Source: Pseudobacillus wudalianchiensis (lineage in GTDB: Bacteria > Bacillota > Bacilli > Bacillales > Domibacillaceae). Taken from it: 64,000 nucleotides of DNA. The notes under the pieces are model-generated. The model ran no database searches and was not told the DNA's origin. It saw only the letters and a list, made by a program, of their open reading frames with translations. Position 1 is the stretch's first letter. Every line of letters starts with the position of its first letter. Below are positions 1 through 10,616 of this stretch, piece by piece. Both the position numbers and the translations under genes were made by a program. The stretch spans positions 124,001 through 188,000 of the forward strand of contig NZ_MAYT01000001.1 of assembly GCF_001685015.1 (NCBI RefSeq), given 5' to 3'.

Positions 1-423
1 GCGATTGAAGAGGCGGGCCGACGGAATGTACCGTTCATTATCTTCACGGCTTCAGGCGGAGCTAGAATGCAAGAAGGTGTTCTTTCATTAATGCAGATGG
101 CTAAAACAAGCGTGGCCTTAAAACGTTTTAGTGAAAATGGCGGACTCATTATTTCTATTATGACACATCCAACAACTGGCGGTGTATCTGCTAGCTTTGC
201 GTCGTTAGGAGATTATAACTTTGCAGAGCCTGGGGCACTTATCGGATTCGCAGGCAGACGGATTATTGAACAGACGATCCGTGAGAAGCTTCCAGAAGAC
301 TTCCAGACGGCTGAATTTTTATTAAAGCATGGCCAGCTTGATGCGGTCATTCACCGTCATGATATGAAAGAAAAGATCGCCTTTTTGCTCGATATACATG
401 AACCGGGTGGTGAACTGGCATGA
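1..423 (+). CDS. accD: Acetyl-CoA carboxylase carboxyltransferase subunit beta, 3' part
   Basis: The reading frame is open from base 1, so the gene starts upstream and only about 140 C-terminal residues are present. They carry the crotonase-fold carboxyltransferase core with the [10 protein letters not shown] segment, the stretch that binds acetyl-CoA and forms an oxyanion hole in AccD. The enzyme is the beta half of the cytoplasmic AccA2D2 carboxyltransferase that moves the carboxyl group from carboxybiotin to acetyl-CoA, making malonyl-CoA for fatty acid synthesis. The zinc ribbon expected at the N-terminus is outside the window. The stop overlaps the accA start as ATGA, so the two subunits are translationally coupled. 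Confidence 0.97.
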   Translation, partial: AIEEAGRRNVPFIIFTASGGARMQEGVLSLMQMAKTSVALKRFSENGGLIISIMTHPTTGGVSASFASLGDYNFAEPGALIGFAGRRIIEQTIREKLPEDFQTAEFLLKHGQLDAVIHRHDMKEKIAFLLDIHEPGGELA

Positions 424-1370
424 TTGGTTTAGAATTTGAGAAACCAGTAATGGAACTAAAAGGAAAGATTGCTGAGTTAAAAGAGTTTACTTCTACTTCA
501 GATGTAGATTTAACAGAAGAAATTGAAAAGCTGGAGCAGCGCTTGAAAAAGCTTGAAAAAGACATTTATGAAAGCATGACGCCATGGGATCGCGTCCAAA
601 TGGCTCGACATCCAGAACGTCCGACAACGCTTGATTATATTCAGCATTTATTTACTGATTTTATGGAACTTCACGGTGACAGATTATTTGGGGATGATGC
701 TGCGATCGTTGGCGGAGTAGCAAAATACCATGGACTGCCAGTCACAGTGATCGGACATCAGCGTGGCCGTGATACGAAGGAGAATATCAAGCGTACATTT
801 GGTATGCCACACCCGGAAGGATACCGTAAAGCTCTTCGTTTAATGAACCAGGCAGTAAAGTTCAAGCGTCCGATTATTTGTCTCATTGATACGAAAGGGG
901 CTTATCCCGGAAAAGCGGCTGAAGAGCGTGGCCAGAGTGAAGCTATTGCGAGAAACCTATTTGAAATGGCGGGTATGGAAGTGCCAGTCATTTGTATCGT
1001 AATCGGTGAAGGTGGAAGCGGAGGTGCTCTTGCCCTAGGCATTGGAGATAAATTATTTATGTTAGAGAATTCAACATACTCTGTTATCTCTCCAGAGGGG
1101 GCTGCTGCTCTGCTTTGGAAAGATGCTTCCCAGGCAAAACGTGCGGCAGAGACGATGAAAATTACAGCAGGTGATTTGAAAGAGCTTGGAGTCATTGACG
1201 CCATTATTCCTGAGGTAAGCGGTGGAGCTCATCGAAATATCGCTCAACAGGCAGCTTTAATTGATCAAATGTTGAAGCCGGCATTACAGGAACTTCTTCA
1301 GCTATCGATCCCCGAATTATTGGACAATCGTTATATAAAATACAAACAAATTGGAGAATATACGCTCTAG
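420..1370 (+). CDS. accA: Acetyl-CoA carboxylase carboxyltransferase subunit alpha
   Basis: 316 residues, the normal length for AccA. An N-terminal coiled-coil segment (about 10-55) is followed by the carboxyltransferase domain with [30 protein letters not shown] and the [12 protein letters not shown] oxyanion-hole loop. It pairs with AccD as the alpha half of the carboxyltransferase that makes malonyl-CoA. The ATG overlaps the accD stop by four bases, giving coupled, equimolar synthesis. An intrinsic terminator follows 25 bases after the stop, ending the accDA unit before pfkA. Confidence 0.98.
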   Translation: MIGLEFEKPVMELKGKIAELKEFTSTSDVDLTEEIEKLEQRLKKLEKDIYESMTPWDRVQMARHPERPTTLDYIQHLFTDFMELHGDRLFGDDAAIVGGVAKYHGLPVTVIGHQRGRDTKENIKRTFGMPHPEGYRKALRLMNQAVKFKRPIICLIDTKGAYPGKAAEERGQSEAIARNLFEMAGMEVPVICIVIGEGGSGGALALGIGDKLFMLENSTYSVISPEGAAALLWKDASQAKRAAETMKITAGDLKELGVIDAIIPEVSGGAHRNIAQQAALIDQMLKPALQELLQLSIPELLDNRYIKYKQIGEYTL

Positions 1371-1395
1371 TTGTTTTAGTTAAATACACAGCGGG

Positions 1396-1437
1396 AAAAA
1401 GAACGTGCGATACGATGATAAGCACGTTCTTTTTTTG
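1396..1437 (+). terminator. Rho-independent terminator after accDA
   Basis: A perfect 10-bp stem, AAGAACGTGC (1399-1408) with GCACGTTCTT (1422-1431), is followed by a run of T. It separates accDA from pfkA-pyk. Confidence 0.9.
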
Positions 1438-1478
1438 GGAATAACTTTAAGGTAATCTATAAGGAATTTTGATAAACA

Positions 1479-1507
1479 TTGTGAAGGTCAGACCTTTCTG
1501 TTATTTT
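1479..1507 (+). promoter_or_regulatory. Candidate pfkA promoter with a palindrome in the spacer
   Basis: TTGTGA (1479-1484), 17 bases, then TATTTT (1502-1507) fit a weak sigma-A promoter 75 bases before pfkA. The spacer holds the perfect 13-base palindrome AAGGTC-A-GACCTT (1484-1496), a position where a repressor would block polymerase. No factor can be named from sequence alone. Confidence 0.4.
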
Positions 1508-1530
1508 AGAAGAGACTAATAAAGCAGTAA

Positions 1531-2541
<1,011 letters not shown>

Positions 2542-2569
2542 TTGATTTTCACGAGGAGGCTGTCAAGAG

Positions 2570-4330
2570 ATGAGAAAGACAAAGATTGTATGTACAATTG
2601 GTCCGGCAAGTGAAAGCCCGTCCATGCTTGAAAAATTAATGGAGGCAGGCATGAATGTTGCTCGCTTAAATTTCTCTCATGGAAACCATGAGGAGCATGC
2701 ACAACGGATTAAAAATATCCGCGAAGCAGCGAAAAAGACGGGAAAAACAATTGGGATTCTATTAGATACAAAAGGACCCGAAATTCGTACACATAATATG
2801 GAGAATGATGCTATCGAACTAACTGCTGGCAGCCAGGTAATAGTGTCTATGAGTGAAGTACTTGGCACGCCTGAAAAGTTTTCAGTTACATACGAAGGAT
2901 TAATAGATGATATAGAGCCAGGCGGCAAAATTCTTTTAGACGATGGCTTAATTGCCCTCGAGGTTATAAGCATTCATAAGCAAGAGGGAGAAATCCAAAC
3001 AAAAGTACTTAATAGTGGCACGCTGAAAAATAAAAAAGGTGTAAACGTACCTGGCGTATCCATCAAGCTTCCAGGGATTACGGCAAAAGATGCAGAGGAT
3101 ATTAAGTTTGGCATTGAACAGGACGTTGACTTTATTGCCGCTTCATTTGTCCGTCGAGCATCCGATGTTCTTGAAATTCATGAATTACTTGAGCAATATG
3201 GGGCAAGCCATATTCAAATTATCCCGAAGATCGAAAATCAAGAGGGAGTCGATAATATCGATAGTATTCTTGATGTATCCGACGGCTTGATGGTAGCACG
3301 CGGGGATCTTGGCGTAGAAATTCCTGCTGAGGAAGTGCCGCTCGTGCAAAAAAGGTTAATTCAACGCTGTAATACTCTCGGCAAACCAGTTATCACAGCA
3401 ACTCAAATGCTTGATTCCATGCAGCGTAATCCGCGTCCAACACGGGCGGAAGCGAGTGATGTAGCGAACGCTATTTTCGATGGTACAGATGCGATTATGC
3501 TTTCCGGAGAAACAGCAGCTGGTATGTACCCTCTTGAAGCTGTACAAACGATGCACAGCATTGCTGACCGTACGGAAACAGCTTTGAATTACTCGGAGAT
3601 TATATCGACACGCAGTAAAGTAAGCGGTCATACGATGACGGATGCCATTGGACAGGCCGTTGCTCATACAGCTAATAATTTAGATGTACAAGCGATTGTC
3701 ACACCAACGGAGAGCGGCCATACAGCACGAATGATTTCACGGTACCGCTCCAAAGCGCCAATCGTAGCTGTTACATCCAGTGAGCGGGTATCGCGCAGCC
3801 TGGCATTGGTTTGGGGAGTATTTCCAAATATCGGACCGAAAGTAAAGACAACAGATGAAATGCTTGAACTTGCCGTCCAGCAAAGCTTGAATACCGGTCT
3901 TATCAAGCATGGCGATCTAATCGTAATTACAGCTGGTGTTCCGGTAGGCGAAGCAGGCACGACAAACTTGATGAAAATCCATGTTGTCGGCGATATTTTA
4001 ATGAAAGGTCAGGGAATCGGACGAAAATCCACTTACGGAAAAGTAGTGGTAGCGAGAAGTGCAGCAGAAGCGATTGAGAAGGTAAAAGAAGGCGATATTC
4101 TCGTTACGATTGGCAGCGATAGAGATATGGTGCCGGCTATTGAAAAATGTGCAGCTCTTATTACAGAAGAAGGCGGTTTAACGAGCCATGCTGCTGTTGT
4201 TGGCATTAATCTCGGGGTACCAGTTCTTGTTGGAGTCGAAAATGCCATGACTGTTTTAAAAGACGGCCAAGAAATTACTGTAGATGCAGCAAGAGGCATT
4301 ATTTATAATGGGCATGCTAATGTCCTTTAA
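2570..4330 (+). CDS. pyk: Pyruvate kinase with C-terminal PEP-utiliser-like domain
   Basis: 586 residues, about 110 longer than E. coli PykF. Residues 1-470 are the pyruvate kinase barrel and lid: [11 protein letters not shown] at the start, [16 protein letters not shown], and the active-site [12 protein letters not shown] segment. Residues about 475-586 form the extra swivel domain related to PEP-utilising enzymes, with [10 protein letters not shown]. That extension is typical of Bacillus and Geobacillus kinases and is not a new fusion. The enzyme makes pyruvate and ATP from phosphoenolpyruvate. An AGGAGG-type site precedes the ATG; a strong terminator follows. Confidence 0.98.
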   Translation: MRKTKIVCTIGPASESPSMLEKLMEAGMNVARLNFSHGNHEEHAQRIKNIREAAKKTGKTIGILLDTKGPEIRTHNMENDAIELTAGSQVIVSMSEVLGTPEKFSVTYEGLIDDIEPGGKILLDDGLIALEVISIHKQEGEIQTKVLNSGTLKNKKGVNVPGVSIKLPGITAKDAEDIKFGIEQDVDFIAASFVRRASDVLEIHELLEQYGASHIQIIPKIENQEGVDNIDSILDVSDGLMVARGDLGVEIPAEEVPLVQKRLIQRCNTLGKPVITATQMLDSMQRNPRPTRAEASDVANAIFDGTDAIMLSGETAAGMYPLEAVQTMHSIADRTETALNYSEIISTRSKVSGHTMTDAIGQAVAHTANNLDVQAIVTPTESGHTARMISRYRSKAPIVAVTSSERVSRSLALVWGVFPNIGPKVKTTDEMLELAVQQSLNTGLIKHGDLIVITAGVPVGEAGTTNLMKIHVVGDILMKGQGIGRKSTYGKVVVARSAAEAIEKVKEGDILVTIGSDRDMVPAIEKCAALITEEGGLTSHAAVVGINLGVPVLVGVENAMTVLKDGQEITVDAARGIIYNGHANVL

Positions 4331-4337
4331 CTAACAA

Positions 4338-4371
4338 TAAAACCGACCAGCCGCTGTTGGTCGGTTTTTTA
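4338..4371 (+). terminator. Rho-independent terminator after pyk
   Basis: The inverted repeat AAAACCGACCA...TGGTCGGTTTT with a T tract begins 8 bases after the pyk stop. Confidence 0.92.
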
Positions 4372-4504
4372 GTGTGTTCAGAAGTGTGAACAAGCCCACG
4401 GGAATAATGAACAATGTTGCGAATACTGCTCTATTTTTGCAGATCGCTCTTGAGGGATGATACAATGAAGAGGAACATAACCTTTCTAAAAAGGAGAAAA
4501 TCCG

Positions 4505-4891
4505 TTGAGATATCTACTGTTTGTTTTTATTGTTGTCCCGGCACTAGAAATTAGTTTGTTAATGTTTTCTGGAAAAACGATTGGCGTGTTACCGACGTTT
4601 CTGCTGATTTTGACAACGGGATTTTTAGGGGCTTATTTTGCTAAGAAGCAAGGGATGCAGGCGGTTACAAAGATGCGTGAAGATATCCAAAGGGGACTAT
4701 TTATCGGTGATGCGGTCATGGATGGAGTCTGCGTTTTATTTGGTGGACTGCTATTGTTAGCTCCAGGGTTTGTTTCAGACATTGCAGGCTTTCTGCTCTT
4801 GTTTCCTTACACGCGTAAATGGCTTAAGCCACTTTTACTGCGTTTGTTTCGCCGCACCTTCCAAAATAGAAATGTTATTGTAATGAAATAA
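4505..4891 (+). CDS. fxsA: FxsA family membrane protein
   Basis: 128 residues, rich in hydrophobic segments (about 2-20, 25-45, 70-100), ending in a short basic tail. The N-terminal pattern RYLLFVFIVVPALEISLL and the GAYFAKKQG segment are typical of FxsA, an inner-membrane family named for suppression of F exclusion of phage T7 in E. coli; its cellular role in bacilli is not established. The start is TTG at 4505 behind AAGGAG. It stands alone between terminators, in the same place as in B. subtilis. Confidence 0.85.
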   Translation: MRYLLFVFIVVPALEISLLMFSGKTIGVLPTFLLILTTGFLGAYFAKKQGMQAVTKMREDIQRGLFIGDAVMDGVCVLFGGLLLLAPGFVSDIAGFLLLFPYTRKWLKPLLLRLFRRTFQNRNVIVMK

Positions 4892-4922
4892 AAAACGTCA
4901 GTTTATCGCTGACGTTTTTTAT
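4889..4922. terminator. Bidirectional terminator between fxsA and ytvI
   Basis: AAAAACGTCAG (4891-4901) and CTGACGTTTTT (4909-4919) form a perfect stem flanked by A and T runs, so it works for both convergent genes. The ytvI stop codon lies inside its edge. Confidence 0.92.
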
Positions 4923-6049
4923 TTTGCCGGAGGGGGTACTTCTTTCCCCATAATATAGTCTCTTAAATCGGTGAACACTCCTGCACTATGAAGGGCATTC
5001 AAAATCACGAGCGTAATTGGACCGAGAATCAAGCCAAAAAATCCGGCAAGCTTAAAGCCGACAAAGAGGGCAATCAGTGTTGCCAGCGGATCGAGCCCGA
5101 TACTTGAAGACAGCACCTTTGGCTCCATAATCTGGCGCTGAACGATAATGATCACATATAAAACAGTCAGCCCGATGGCAAGCCCGGGGTCCCCAGCGAT
5201 AAACTCGTATGCGATCCATGGCACAAACAGCGTGCCTGTCCCTAGATACGGAAGCAAGTCAACAAGTCCAGCTACGAGAGCAAGTGTAATAGCGTAGTTG
5301 ACCCGCAAAACAAGCAACCCAACCAGAACGATAAAGGTAGTAATCGAAATCAGTGTTAACTGTGCACGTAAAAACCCAAATAAAGCTCTTTTTAAAGCTG
5401 CAAATACCTTGCTTAAGCTTGTTCGTGCCTTTATAGGTAAATAATTGACTGTACGATGTTGAAGCTTTTCCCAATCCTTGCTGATGAAAAAAGCAGCAAG
5501 AAATGAGAAGATTAAGGCAGTCGCGAAATTAGGAATCCAGGAAATTAATTTAGGAAGCTTTAAAAAGAAGTTTTGGATAAATTCTCCCGCTGTTGAGGCG
5601 AACTGTTCTCCTGCTTCTCGGATATTTGTAGAAATCGTCTCTTGCTGTCCAGTATCAAGCGAATGAAACAGTCCAGCTGCTCGTTCATAGAACGGAATGA
5701 CTTGGGAAGCAAACATTGTCTCGATCTGTTCGACCACAACGTGAACGTGACGGGGAACGACAGAGGCAAAATAGTTGGCGCCAGAAACGATTTCAGCAAT
5801 AAGAAGTGTGATTCCGCCTGCAAAAACAGCTAGAATCAGAAGAATCGCTGTAACGGCGGCGGCGGCGCGCGGCAATCTGGCCTTCTTTTCCATGAAGCGA
5901 ATGAAGGGCTGTATAAGAAAAGCGACAGCAAAGCCAATGATAAATGGATATGTTACTTTTGTAATATAATATAACGAGACAATAAGCAACACAGTAGAAA
6001 TAATGACAATGAGTAAACGCATGAGCCTTTGCCGACTAGATGGGTTCAC
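4919..6049 (-). CDS. ytvI: Sporulation integral membrane protein YtvI (AI-2E exporter family)
   Basis: 376 residues with about seven to eight membrane segments and a soluble loop around residues 80-170, the layout of the AI-2E/PerM permease family. Position between fxsA and the ytwI-like gene matches B. subtilis ytvI, which belongs to the sporulation-linked branch. The C-terminal GFKLAGFFGLILGPIT segment is the conserved family signature. The start is GTG at 6049, set by GAGGAGGTG seven bases upstream on the minus strand. The transported substrate is unknown. Confidence 0.85.
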   Translation of the reverse strand: MNPSSRQRLMRLLIVIISTVLLIVSLYYITKVTYPFIIGFAVAFLIQPFIRFMEKKARLPRAAAAVTAILLILAVFAGGITLLIAEIVSGANYFASVVPRHVHVVVEQIETMFASQVIPFYERAAGLFHSLDTGQQETISTNIREAGEQFASTAGEFIQNFFLKLPKLISWIPNFATALIFSFLAAFFISKDWEKLQHRTVNYLPIKARTSLSKVFAALKRALFGFLRAQLTLISITTFIVLVGLLVLRVNYAITLALVAGLVDLLPYLGTGTLFVPWIAYEFIAGDPGLAIGLTVLYVIIIVQRQIMEPKVLSSSIGLDPLATLIALFVGFKLAGFFGLILGPITLVILNALHSAGVFTDLRDYIMGKEVPPPAK

Positions 6050-6156
6050 AAGCTCACCTCCTCTGCTTCACATTGTATCAAGAGGGACAAGGGAGAGAAA
6101 GAAAAATGGCTCGTATTATAACGACAAAAAATGCGTGAAAAGGAAGGAGAAAGCAT

Positions 6157-6612
6157 ATGCAGGCTTATTTATTTTTATTCATGCTGCTTGTCATCGCTGT
6201 AATGGCTAAAAACCAATCGTTACTTATTGCTATTATAGTCCTGCTTGCACTTAAAATAATTGGTTTGGACAATAAGATTTTTACTCTTGTTCAATCTAAA
6301 GGAATTAATTGGGGGGTAACGATTATCACGATTGCTGTACTTGTCCCTATTGCTACTGGAGAGATTGGTTTTAGAGAGCTTGGTAACTCGTTGAAGTCTC
6401 CTTATGCATGGATTGCCCTCGTTTCTGGAGTGTTTGTCGCTCTTCTCGGCAAAAGTGGAGTGGTGCTGTTAGCAGAGGATCCTCATATAACGACGGCACT
6501 TGTTTTTGGGACCGTTGCAGCGGTCGCGCTGTTTAATGGTGTAGCGGTTGGTCCGTTAATCGGTGCGGGCATTGCTTACACAGCTATGAAGATTATCGAG
6601 TGGTTTCATTAG
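6157..6612 (+). CDS. ytwI: DUF441 family membrane protein (YtwI-like)
   Basis: 151 residues with four to five hydrophobic helices and almost no soluble part, typical of DUF441. Key stretches are VPIATGEIGF and GVAVGPLIGAGIA. AAAGGAAGGAG lies just before the ATG. It sits between divergent ytvI and citZ exactly as in B. subtilis. The function of this family is not known; a transporter or channel role would be a guess. Confidence 0.8.
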   Translation: MQAYLFLFMLLVIAVMAKNQSLLIAIIVLLALKIIGLDNKIFTLVQSKGINWGVTIITIAVLVPIATGEIGFRELGNSLKSPYAWIALVSGVFVALLGKSGVVLLAEDPHITTALVFGTVAAVALFNGVAVGPLIGAGIAYTAMKIIEWFH

Positions 6613-6736
6613 AAATTCCATCTATTCCAATGTATAATGATTGAAGGAAAGAAAATAATTTATTAATATAGCATGTTTTTTCCCCGTGTTTTGTTGAGAG
6701 GCCATGACGATTTTGTATGTTTTTAGACACTTTCCA

Positions 6737-6765
6737 TTCACAAATCCCGGTTTATTGTTTATAAT
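6737..6765 (+). promoter_or_regulatory. citZ promoter
   Basis: TTCACA (6737-6742), a 17-base spacer and a perfect TATAAT (6760-6765) make a strong sigma-A promoter. Transcription would start near 6772, giving a leader of about 130 bases before citZ. Confidence 0.75.
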
Positions 6766-6789
6766 AGCAGGTGAAAGCGCAATCTTTTG

Positions 6790-6903
6790 TATGTTCGTAT
6801 TTTATATGTTCGTATTTTGTACGAAACCTTACTGAGCAGGCACTCAGTAGATGAGGGGGTTTCAAAAACAATGGGGGAAATTAACAGTCGAAGGAGAGAA
6901 TGA
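6790..6903 (+). promoter_or_regulatory. citZ 5' leader: direct repeat, hairpin and mini-ORF
   Basis: The leader contains a tandem repeat of ATGTTCGTATTTT (6791-6803 and 6806-6818), then a 7-bp hairpin TACTGAG/CTCAGTA (6830-6849) with loop CAGGCA, then a possible 10-codon reading frame (ATG 6871, stop 6901-6903) that ends inside the citZ initiation region. In B. subtilis aconitase is reported to bind the citZ leader RNA; whether this hairpin plays that part is inference. Confidence 0.45.
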
Positions 6904-6905
6904 TT

Positions 6906-8024
6906 ATGACGACCGCTCGTGGATTAGAAGGAGTAGTAGCAACAACATCTTCAGTGAGCTCTATTATTGATGACACCCTTACATACGCAGGATACAACAT
7001 CGATGATTTAGCGGAAAATGCAAGCTTTGAAGAAGTGATTTATCTGCTGTGGCACCGTAAGCTTCCTACACAAACAGAATTAGATGAGCTAAAGCAGCAA
7101 CTGTCAGACAACTATGATCTTCCTCAAGAAGTATTTAACCACTTTAAAATGTATCCAATTGATAAAGTCCATCCAATGGCTGCCCTTCGCACGGCTGTTT
7201 CCTTGATCGGTTTGTATGATGAAGAAGCAGATGTCATGAATGAAGAGGCTAATTACCGTAAGGCGGTTCGTTTGCAGGCAAAAATCCCTGCGCTAGTCAC
7301 TGCGTTTGCACGTATCCGTAAAGGCCAAGAGCCAATAGCGCCACGCAAGGATTTAGGTTTAGCAGCGAACTTCCTTTATATGCTTTCAGGAAAAGAGCCA
7401 GAAGCGGTAGAAGTGGAAGCGTTTGATAAAGCACTCGTCCTGCATGCAGATCACGAATTAAACGCTTCTACATTTACAGCCCGTGTCTGTGTAGCTACTT
7501 TATCTGATGTTTATTCAGGTGTAACGGCAGCTATCTCTGCTTTAAAGGGACCACTACATGGCGGCGCCAATGAGCAAGTAATGAAGATGCTGTCTGAAAT
7601 CGGCTCTGTTGATAATGTAGAACCGTATATTTTAAGCAAGTTAAACAATAAAGAGAAAATCATGGGCTTCGGTCACCGCGTATATCGTCAAGGCGACCCT
7701 CGTGCAAAGCATTTGAAAGAAATGTCAAGAAGATTGACTGAATTAACGGGAGAGCCGCAATGGTACGATATGTCCACTCAGATTGAGGAGATCGTGACAT
7801 CTCAGAAGAAGCTTCCGCCAAACGTGGACTTCTATTCAGCATCTGTTTATCACAGCCTAGGTATAGAGCACGATTTGTTCACGCCGATCTTTGCGGTAAG
7901 CCGTGTATCTGGCTGGCTCGCGCATATTTTGGAGCAATACTCGAACAATCGTTTAATTCGTCCACGTGCTGAGTACACAGGTCCTGGTATGCAAGAGTAT
8001 GTACCAATTGGTGAGCGCAAGTAA
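6906..8024 (+). CDS. citZ: Citrate synthase
   Basis: 372 residues, the size of bacterial type I-like short citrate synthases. It condenses oxaloacetate with acetyl-CoA to citrate at the entry of the TCA cycle. GPLHGGANE and GHRVYRQGDPR carry the active-site His and substrate-binding residues. The ATG at 6906 is preferred over an in-frame ATG at 6900 because AAGGAGAG (6891-6898) is nine bases from the former but only three from the latter. It heads the citZ-icd-mdh group. Confidence 0.97.
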   Translation: MTTARGLEGVVATTSSVSSIIDDTLTYAGYNIDDLAENASFEEVIYLLWHRKLPTQTELDELKQQLSDNYDLPQEVFNHFKMYPIDKVHPMAALRTAVSLIGLYDEEADVMNEEANYRKAVRLQAKIPALVTAFARIRKGQEPIAPRKDLGLAANFLYMLSGKEPEAVEVEAFDKALVLHADHELNASTFTARVCVATLSDVYSGVTAAISALKGPLHGGANEQVMKMLSEIGSVDNVEPYILSKLNNKEKIMGFGHRVYRQGDPRAKHLKEMSRRLTELTGEPQWYDMSTQIEEIVTSQKKLPPNVDFYSASVYHSLGIEHDLFTPIFAVSRVSGWLAHILEQYSNNRLIRPRAEYTGPGMQEYVPIGERK

Positions 8025-8071
8025 CTCTCATACTCATATTTACAAAATCATAAAAAATTAGTGTAATAAAG

Positions 8072-8126
8072 ATTGAGTAACAATTGAGTAACAAAGGAGA
8101 GGTTAGAGGGCGCATGCCTCTAACCT
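8072..8126 (+). repeat. 11-bp tandem repeat and hairpin between citZ and icd
   Basis: ATTGAGTAACA is repeated perfectly in tandem (8072-8082, 8083-8093). A perfect 10-bp stem AGGTTAGAGG (8100-8109)/CCTCTAACCT (8117-8126) follows. There is no T run, so it is more likely an RNA processing or stabilising hairpin than a terminator. Confidence 0.6.
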
Positions 8127-8153
8127 TTGATTATGGAATTGGAGGTATTTTTC

Positions 8154-9422
8154 ATGACACAAGGCGAAAAAATTACTGTAACAAACGGAGTTTTAAATGT
8201 ACCAAACAACCCAGTAATCCCATTTATTGAAGGAGACGGTATTGGTCCTGATATTTGGGCAGCAGCTTCCCGCGTGCTAGATGCAGCTGTTGAGAAAGCA
8301 TATAACGGCGAGAAAAAAATCGAATGGAAAGAAGTATATGCCGGAGAAAAAGCATTTAACAAAACTGGTGAATGGCTTCCGGAAGAAACTTTAGAACAAA
8401 TTCGCGAATACTTAATTGCTATCAAAGGTCCTTTAACAACACCAATCGGTGGCGGTTTCCGTTCATTGAACGTAGCACTTCGCCAAGAGTTAGACCTATT
8501 CGTCTGCTTACGCCCTGTTCGCTACTTTGATGGAGTTCCTTCTCCAATTAAGCGCCCTGAGGATACAGACATGGTGATCTTCCGTGAGAACACAGAAGAT
8601 ATCTACGCTGGTATCGAATACAAAGAAGGCTCAGATGAAGTGAAAAAAGTCATCGACTTCTTGCAAAATGAAATGGGTGTAAACAAAATCCGTTTCCCTG
8701 AAACATCAGGTATTGGTATTAAGCCAATTTCTAAAGAAGGAACAACTCGTTTAGTACGTGCTGCTATTAATTACGCTATTAAAGAAGGCCGTAAATCTGT
8801 TACTTTAGTACATAAAGGTAACATTATGAAATTTACGGAAGGCGCTTTTAAAAACTGGGGCTATGAATTAGCTGAGAAAGAATTTGGCGATAAAGTATTC
8901 ACTTGGGCTCAATACGATAAAGTTAAAGAAGAGCAAGGAACAGAAGCGGCGAACAAAGCACAAGCTGATGCAGAAGCGGCTGGCAAAATCATCATTAAAG
9001 ATGCAATTGCTGATATTTTCCTTCAACAAATTCTTACTCGTCCAAAAGAGTTCGATGTAGTTGCTACAATGAACTTGAATGGTGACTATATTTCTGACGC
9101 GCTTGCTGCTCAAGTTGGCGGAATCGGAATTGCACCAGGGGCAAACATTAACTATGAAACAGGACATGCTATTTTCGAAGCGACACACGGAACAGCTCCG
9201 AAATATGCAGGGCTTGATAAAGTGAACCCTTCTTCTGTTCTGCTTTCAGGTGTATTAATGCTTGAACACTTAGGATGGAATGAAGCGGCTAAACTCATCA
9301 CTGCATCTGTTGAAAAAACAATTGCATCTAAAGTAGTTACTTACGACTTTGCACGTTTAATGGACGGTGCGAAAGAAGTAAAAACTTCTGAGTTTGCTGA
9401 TGAACTAATTAAAAATCTTTAA
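8154..9422 (+). CDS. icd: Isocitrate dehydrogenase (NADP+)
   Basis: 422 residues, nearly the same as B. subtilis Icd. It oxidatively decarboxylates isocitrate to 2-oxoglutarate with NADP+. The phosphorylatable/substrate loop [13 protein letters not shown], the Arg-rich LRPVRYF segment, the [15 protein letters not shown] metal site and the [13 protein letters not shown] site are all present. The start is ATG 8154 behind GGAGGT (8141-8146); a longer frame from 8127 would add nine residues absent from homologues. It follows citZ and precedes mdh. Confidence 0.98.
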   Translation: MTQGEKITVTNGVLNVPNNPVIPFIEGDGIGPDIWAAASRVLDAAVEKAYNGEKKIEWKEVYAGEKAFNKTGEWLPEETLEQIREYLIAIKGPLTTPIGGGFRSLNVALRQELDLFVCLRPVRYFDGVPSPIKRPEDTDMVIFRENTEDIYAGIEYKEGSDEVKKVIDFLQNEMGVNKIRFPETSGIGIKPISKEGTTRLVRAAINYAIKEGRKSVTLVHKGNIMKFTEGAFKNWGYELAEKEFGDKVFTWAQYDKVKEEQGTEAANKAQADAEAAGKIIIKDAIADIFLQQILTRPKEFDVVATMNLNGDYISDALAAQVGGIGIAPGANINYETGHAIFEATHGTAPKYAGLDKVNPSSVLLSGVLMLEHLGWNEAAKLITASVEKTIASKVVTYDFARLMDGAKEVKTSEFADELIKNL

Positions 9423-9428
9423 TTTAAA

Positions 9429-9463
9429 GCAACACCGTTCTTCTATAAGAAGAACGGTGTTAC
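9429..9463 (+). terminator. Strong hairpin between icd and mdh
   Basis: AACACCGTTCTT (9431-9442) pairs perfectly with AAGAACGGTGTT (9450-9461). A poor T tract follows, so it may terminate only partly or act as a 3' stabiliser with readthrough into mdh. Confidence 0.65.
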
Positions 9464-9512
9464 ATATATTCTACACTTTACCTATCACCTAATTATAAGG
9501 GGGGAACTTTCC

Positions 9513-10454
9513 ATGTCTTTAAAACGCAAAAAGATTTCCGTCATCGGTGCGGGATTTACAGGAGCCACTACGGCATTTTTACTCGCACAAAAAGAACTCG
9601 GAGACATTGTACTAGTTGATATTCCGCAAGCTGAAGGACCAACAAAAGGTAAAGCACTCGATATGCTTGAAGCGAGTCCGGTGCAAGGATTTGATACAAA
9701 TATTATCGGTACATCCAGCTATGAAGAGACGAAAGATTCTGACCTCGTGATCATTACAGCCGGTATTGCCCGTAAGCCGGGAATGAGCCGTGATGATTTG
9801 GTGCAAACCAACCAAAAAGTGATGAAGGCTGTTACAGCTGAAATCGTGAAAAGCTCTCCGAACTGTCATATTATTGTCTTAACAAATCCTGCAGACGCGA
9901 TGACTTACACGGTATTTAAAGAATCTGGCTTCCCTAAAAATCGTGTTATTGGTCAATCAGGTGTTTTGGATACAGCACGTTTTCGTACATTTGTTGCTCA
10001 AGAATTAAATGTGTCTGTTAAAGATGTTACAGGCTTCGTGCTTGGCGGCCATGGTGATGATATGGTTCCGCTTGTTCGCTATTCTTACGCAGGCGGCATC
10101 CCATTGGAAACTCTTATTCCAAAAGATCGGCTAGACGCCATTGTTGAACGTACACGCAAAGGAGGCGGCGAAATCGTTTCCCTTTTAGGTAATGGATCGG
10201 CTTATTATGCACCAGCGGCTTCTCTTGTTGAAATGGCTGAAGCTATTTTGAAAGATCAGCGTCGTATCCTTCCAGCTATTGCTTATCTTGAAGGTGAGTA
10301 TGGTTATGAAGGACTGTATCTGGGTGTCCCAACGATCCTTGGTAAAGATGGTATCGAAAAAGTAATTGAACTGGAACTGACTGAAGATGAGAAAGCTGCT
10401 TTGAAAAAATCAATAGAGTCTGTACGTAACGTTATGGATGTTCTCTCTGAATAA
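9513..10454 (+). CDS. mdh: Malate dehydrogenase
   Basis: 313 residues, the lactate dehydrogenase-like malate dehydrogenase of bacilli. It interconverts malate and oxaloacetate with NAD+. The Rossmann [10 protein letters not shown] loop, the Asp of VLVDIP that selects NAD, the substrate Arg cluster [12 protein letters not shown], the catalytic His in [11 protein letters not shown] and NP-AD of [10 protein letters not shown] are visible. B. subtilis has GAGFTGAT in the same place. AAGGGGGG precedes the ATG. Confidence 0.97.
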   Translation: MSLKRKKISVIGAGFTGATTAFLLAQKELGDIVLVDIPQAEGPTKGKALDMLEASPVQGFDTNIIGTSSYEETKDSDLVIITAGIARKPGMSRDDLVQTNQKVMKAVTAEIVKSSPNCHIIVLTNPADAMTYTVFKESGFPKNRVIGQSGVLDTARFRTFVAQELNVSVKDVTGFVLGGHGDDMVPLVRYSYAGGIPLETLIPKDRLDAIVERTRKGGGEIVSLLGNGSAYYAPAASLVEMAEAILKDQRRILPAIAYLEGEYGYEGLYLGVPTILGKDGIEKVIELELTEDEKAALKKSIESVRNVMDVLSE

Positions 10455-10465
10455 GTAGTTCTATA

Positions 10466-10501
10466 TGAAAGCCTGTCAATTCTATTGATGGGCTTTTTCC
10501 T
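10466..10501 (+). terminator. Rho-independent terminator after mdh
   Basis: A 13-bp stem with two G-U pairs (10468-10480 with 10484-10496) is followed by TTTTTCC. Confidence 0.85.
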
Positions 10502-10572
10502 TTTCTAGAGGTCAGGAAAACCCATTGCTTAAGCCTTCGGGTTCTTCCTTTTTCAACACGAAAAGGTTAAGG

Positions 10573-10578
10573 TATAAT
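10573..10578 (+). promoter_or_regulatory. Candidate -10 element for phoPR
   Basis: A perfect TATAAT lies 39 bases before phoP. No good -35 hexamer is present at the normal distance (TTTTCA at 10550 is the nearest), which suits an activated promoter; phoPR of B. subtilis is autoregulated. Confidence 0.45.
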
Positions 10579-10616
10579 TGATAAGGAATGGCTAATTACT
10601 TTCCAAGGGGGACAAA

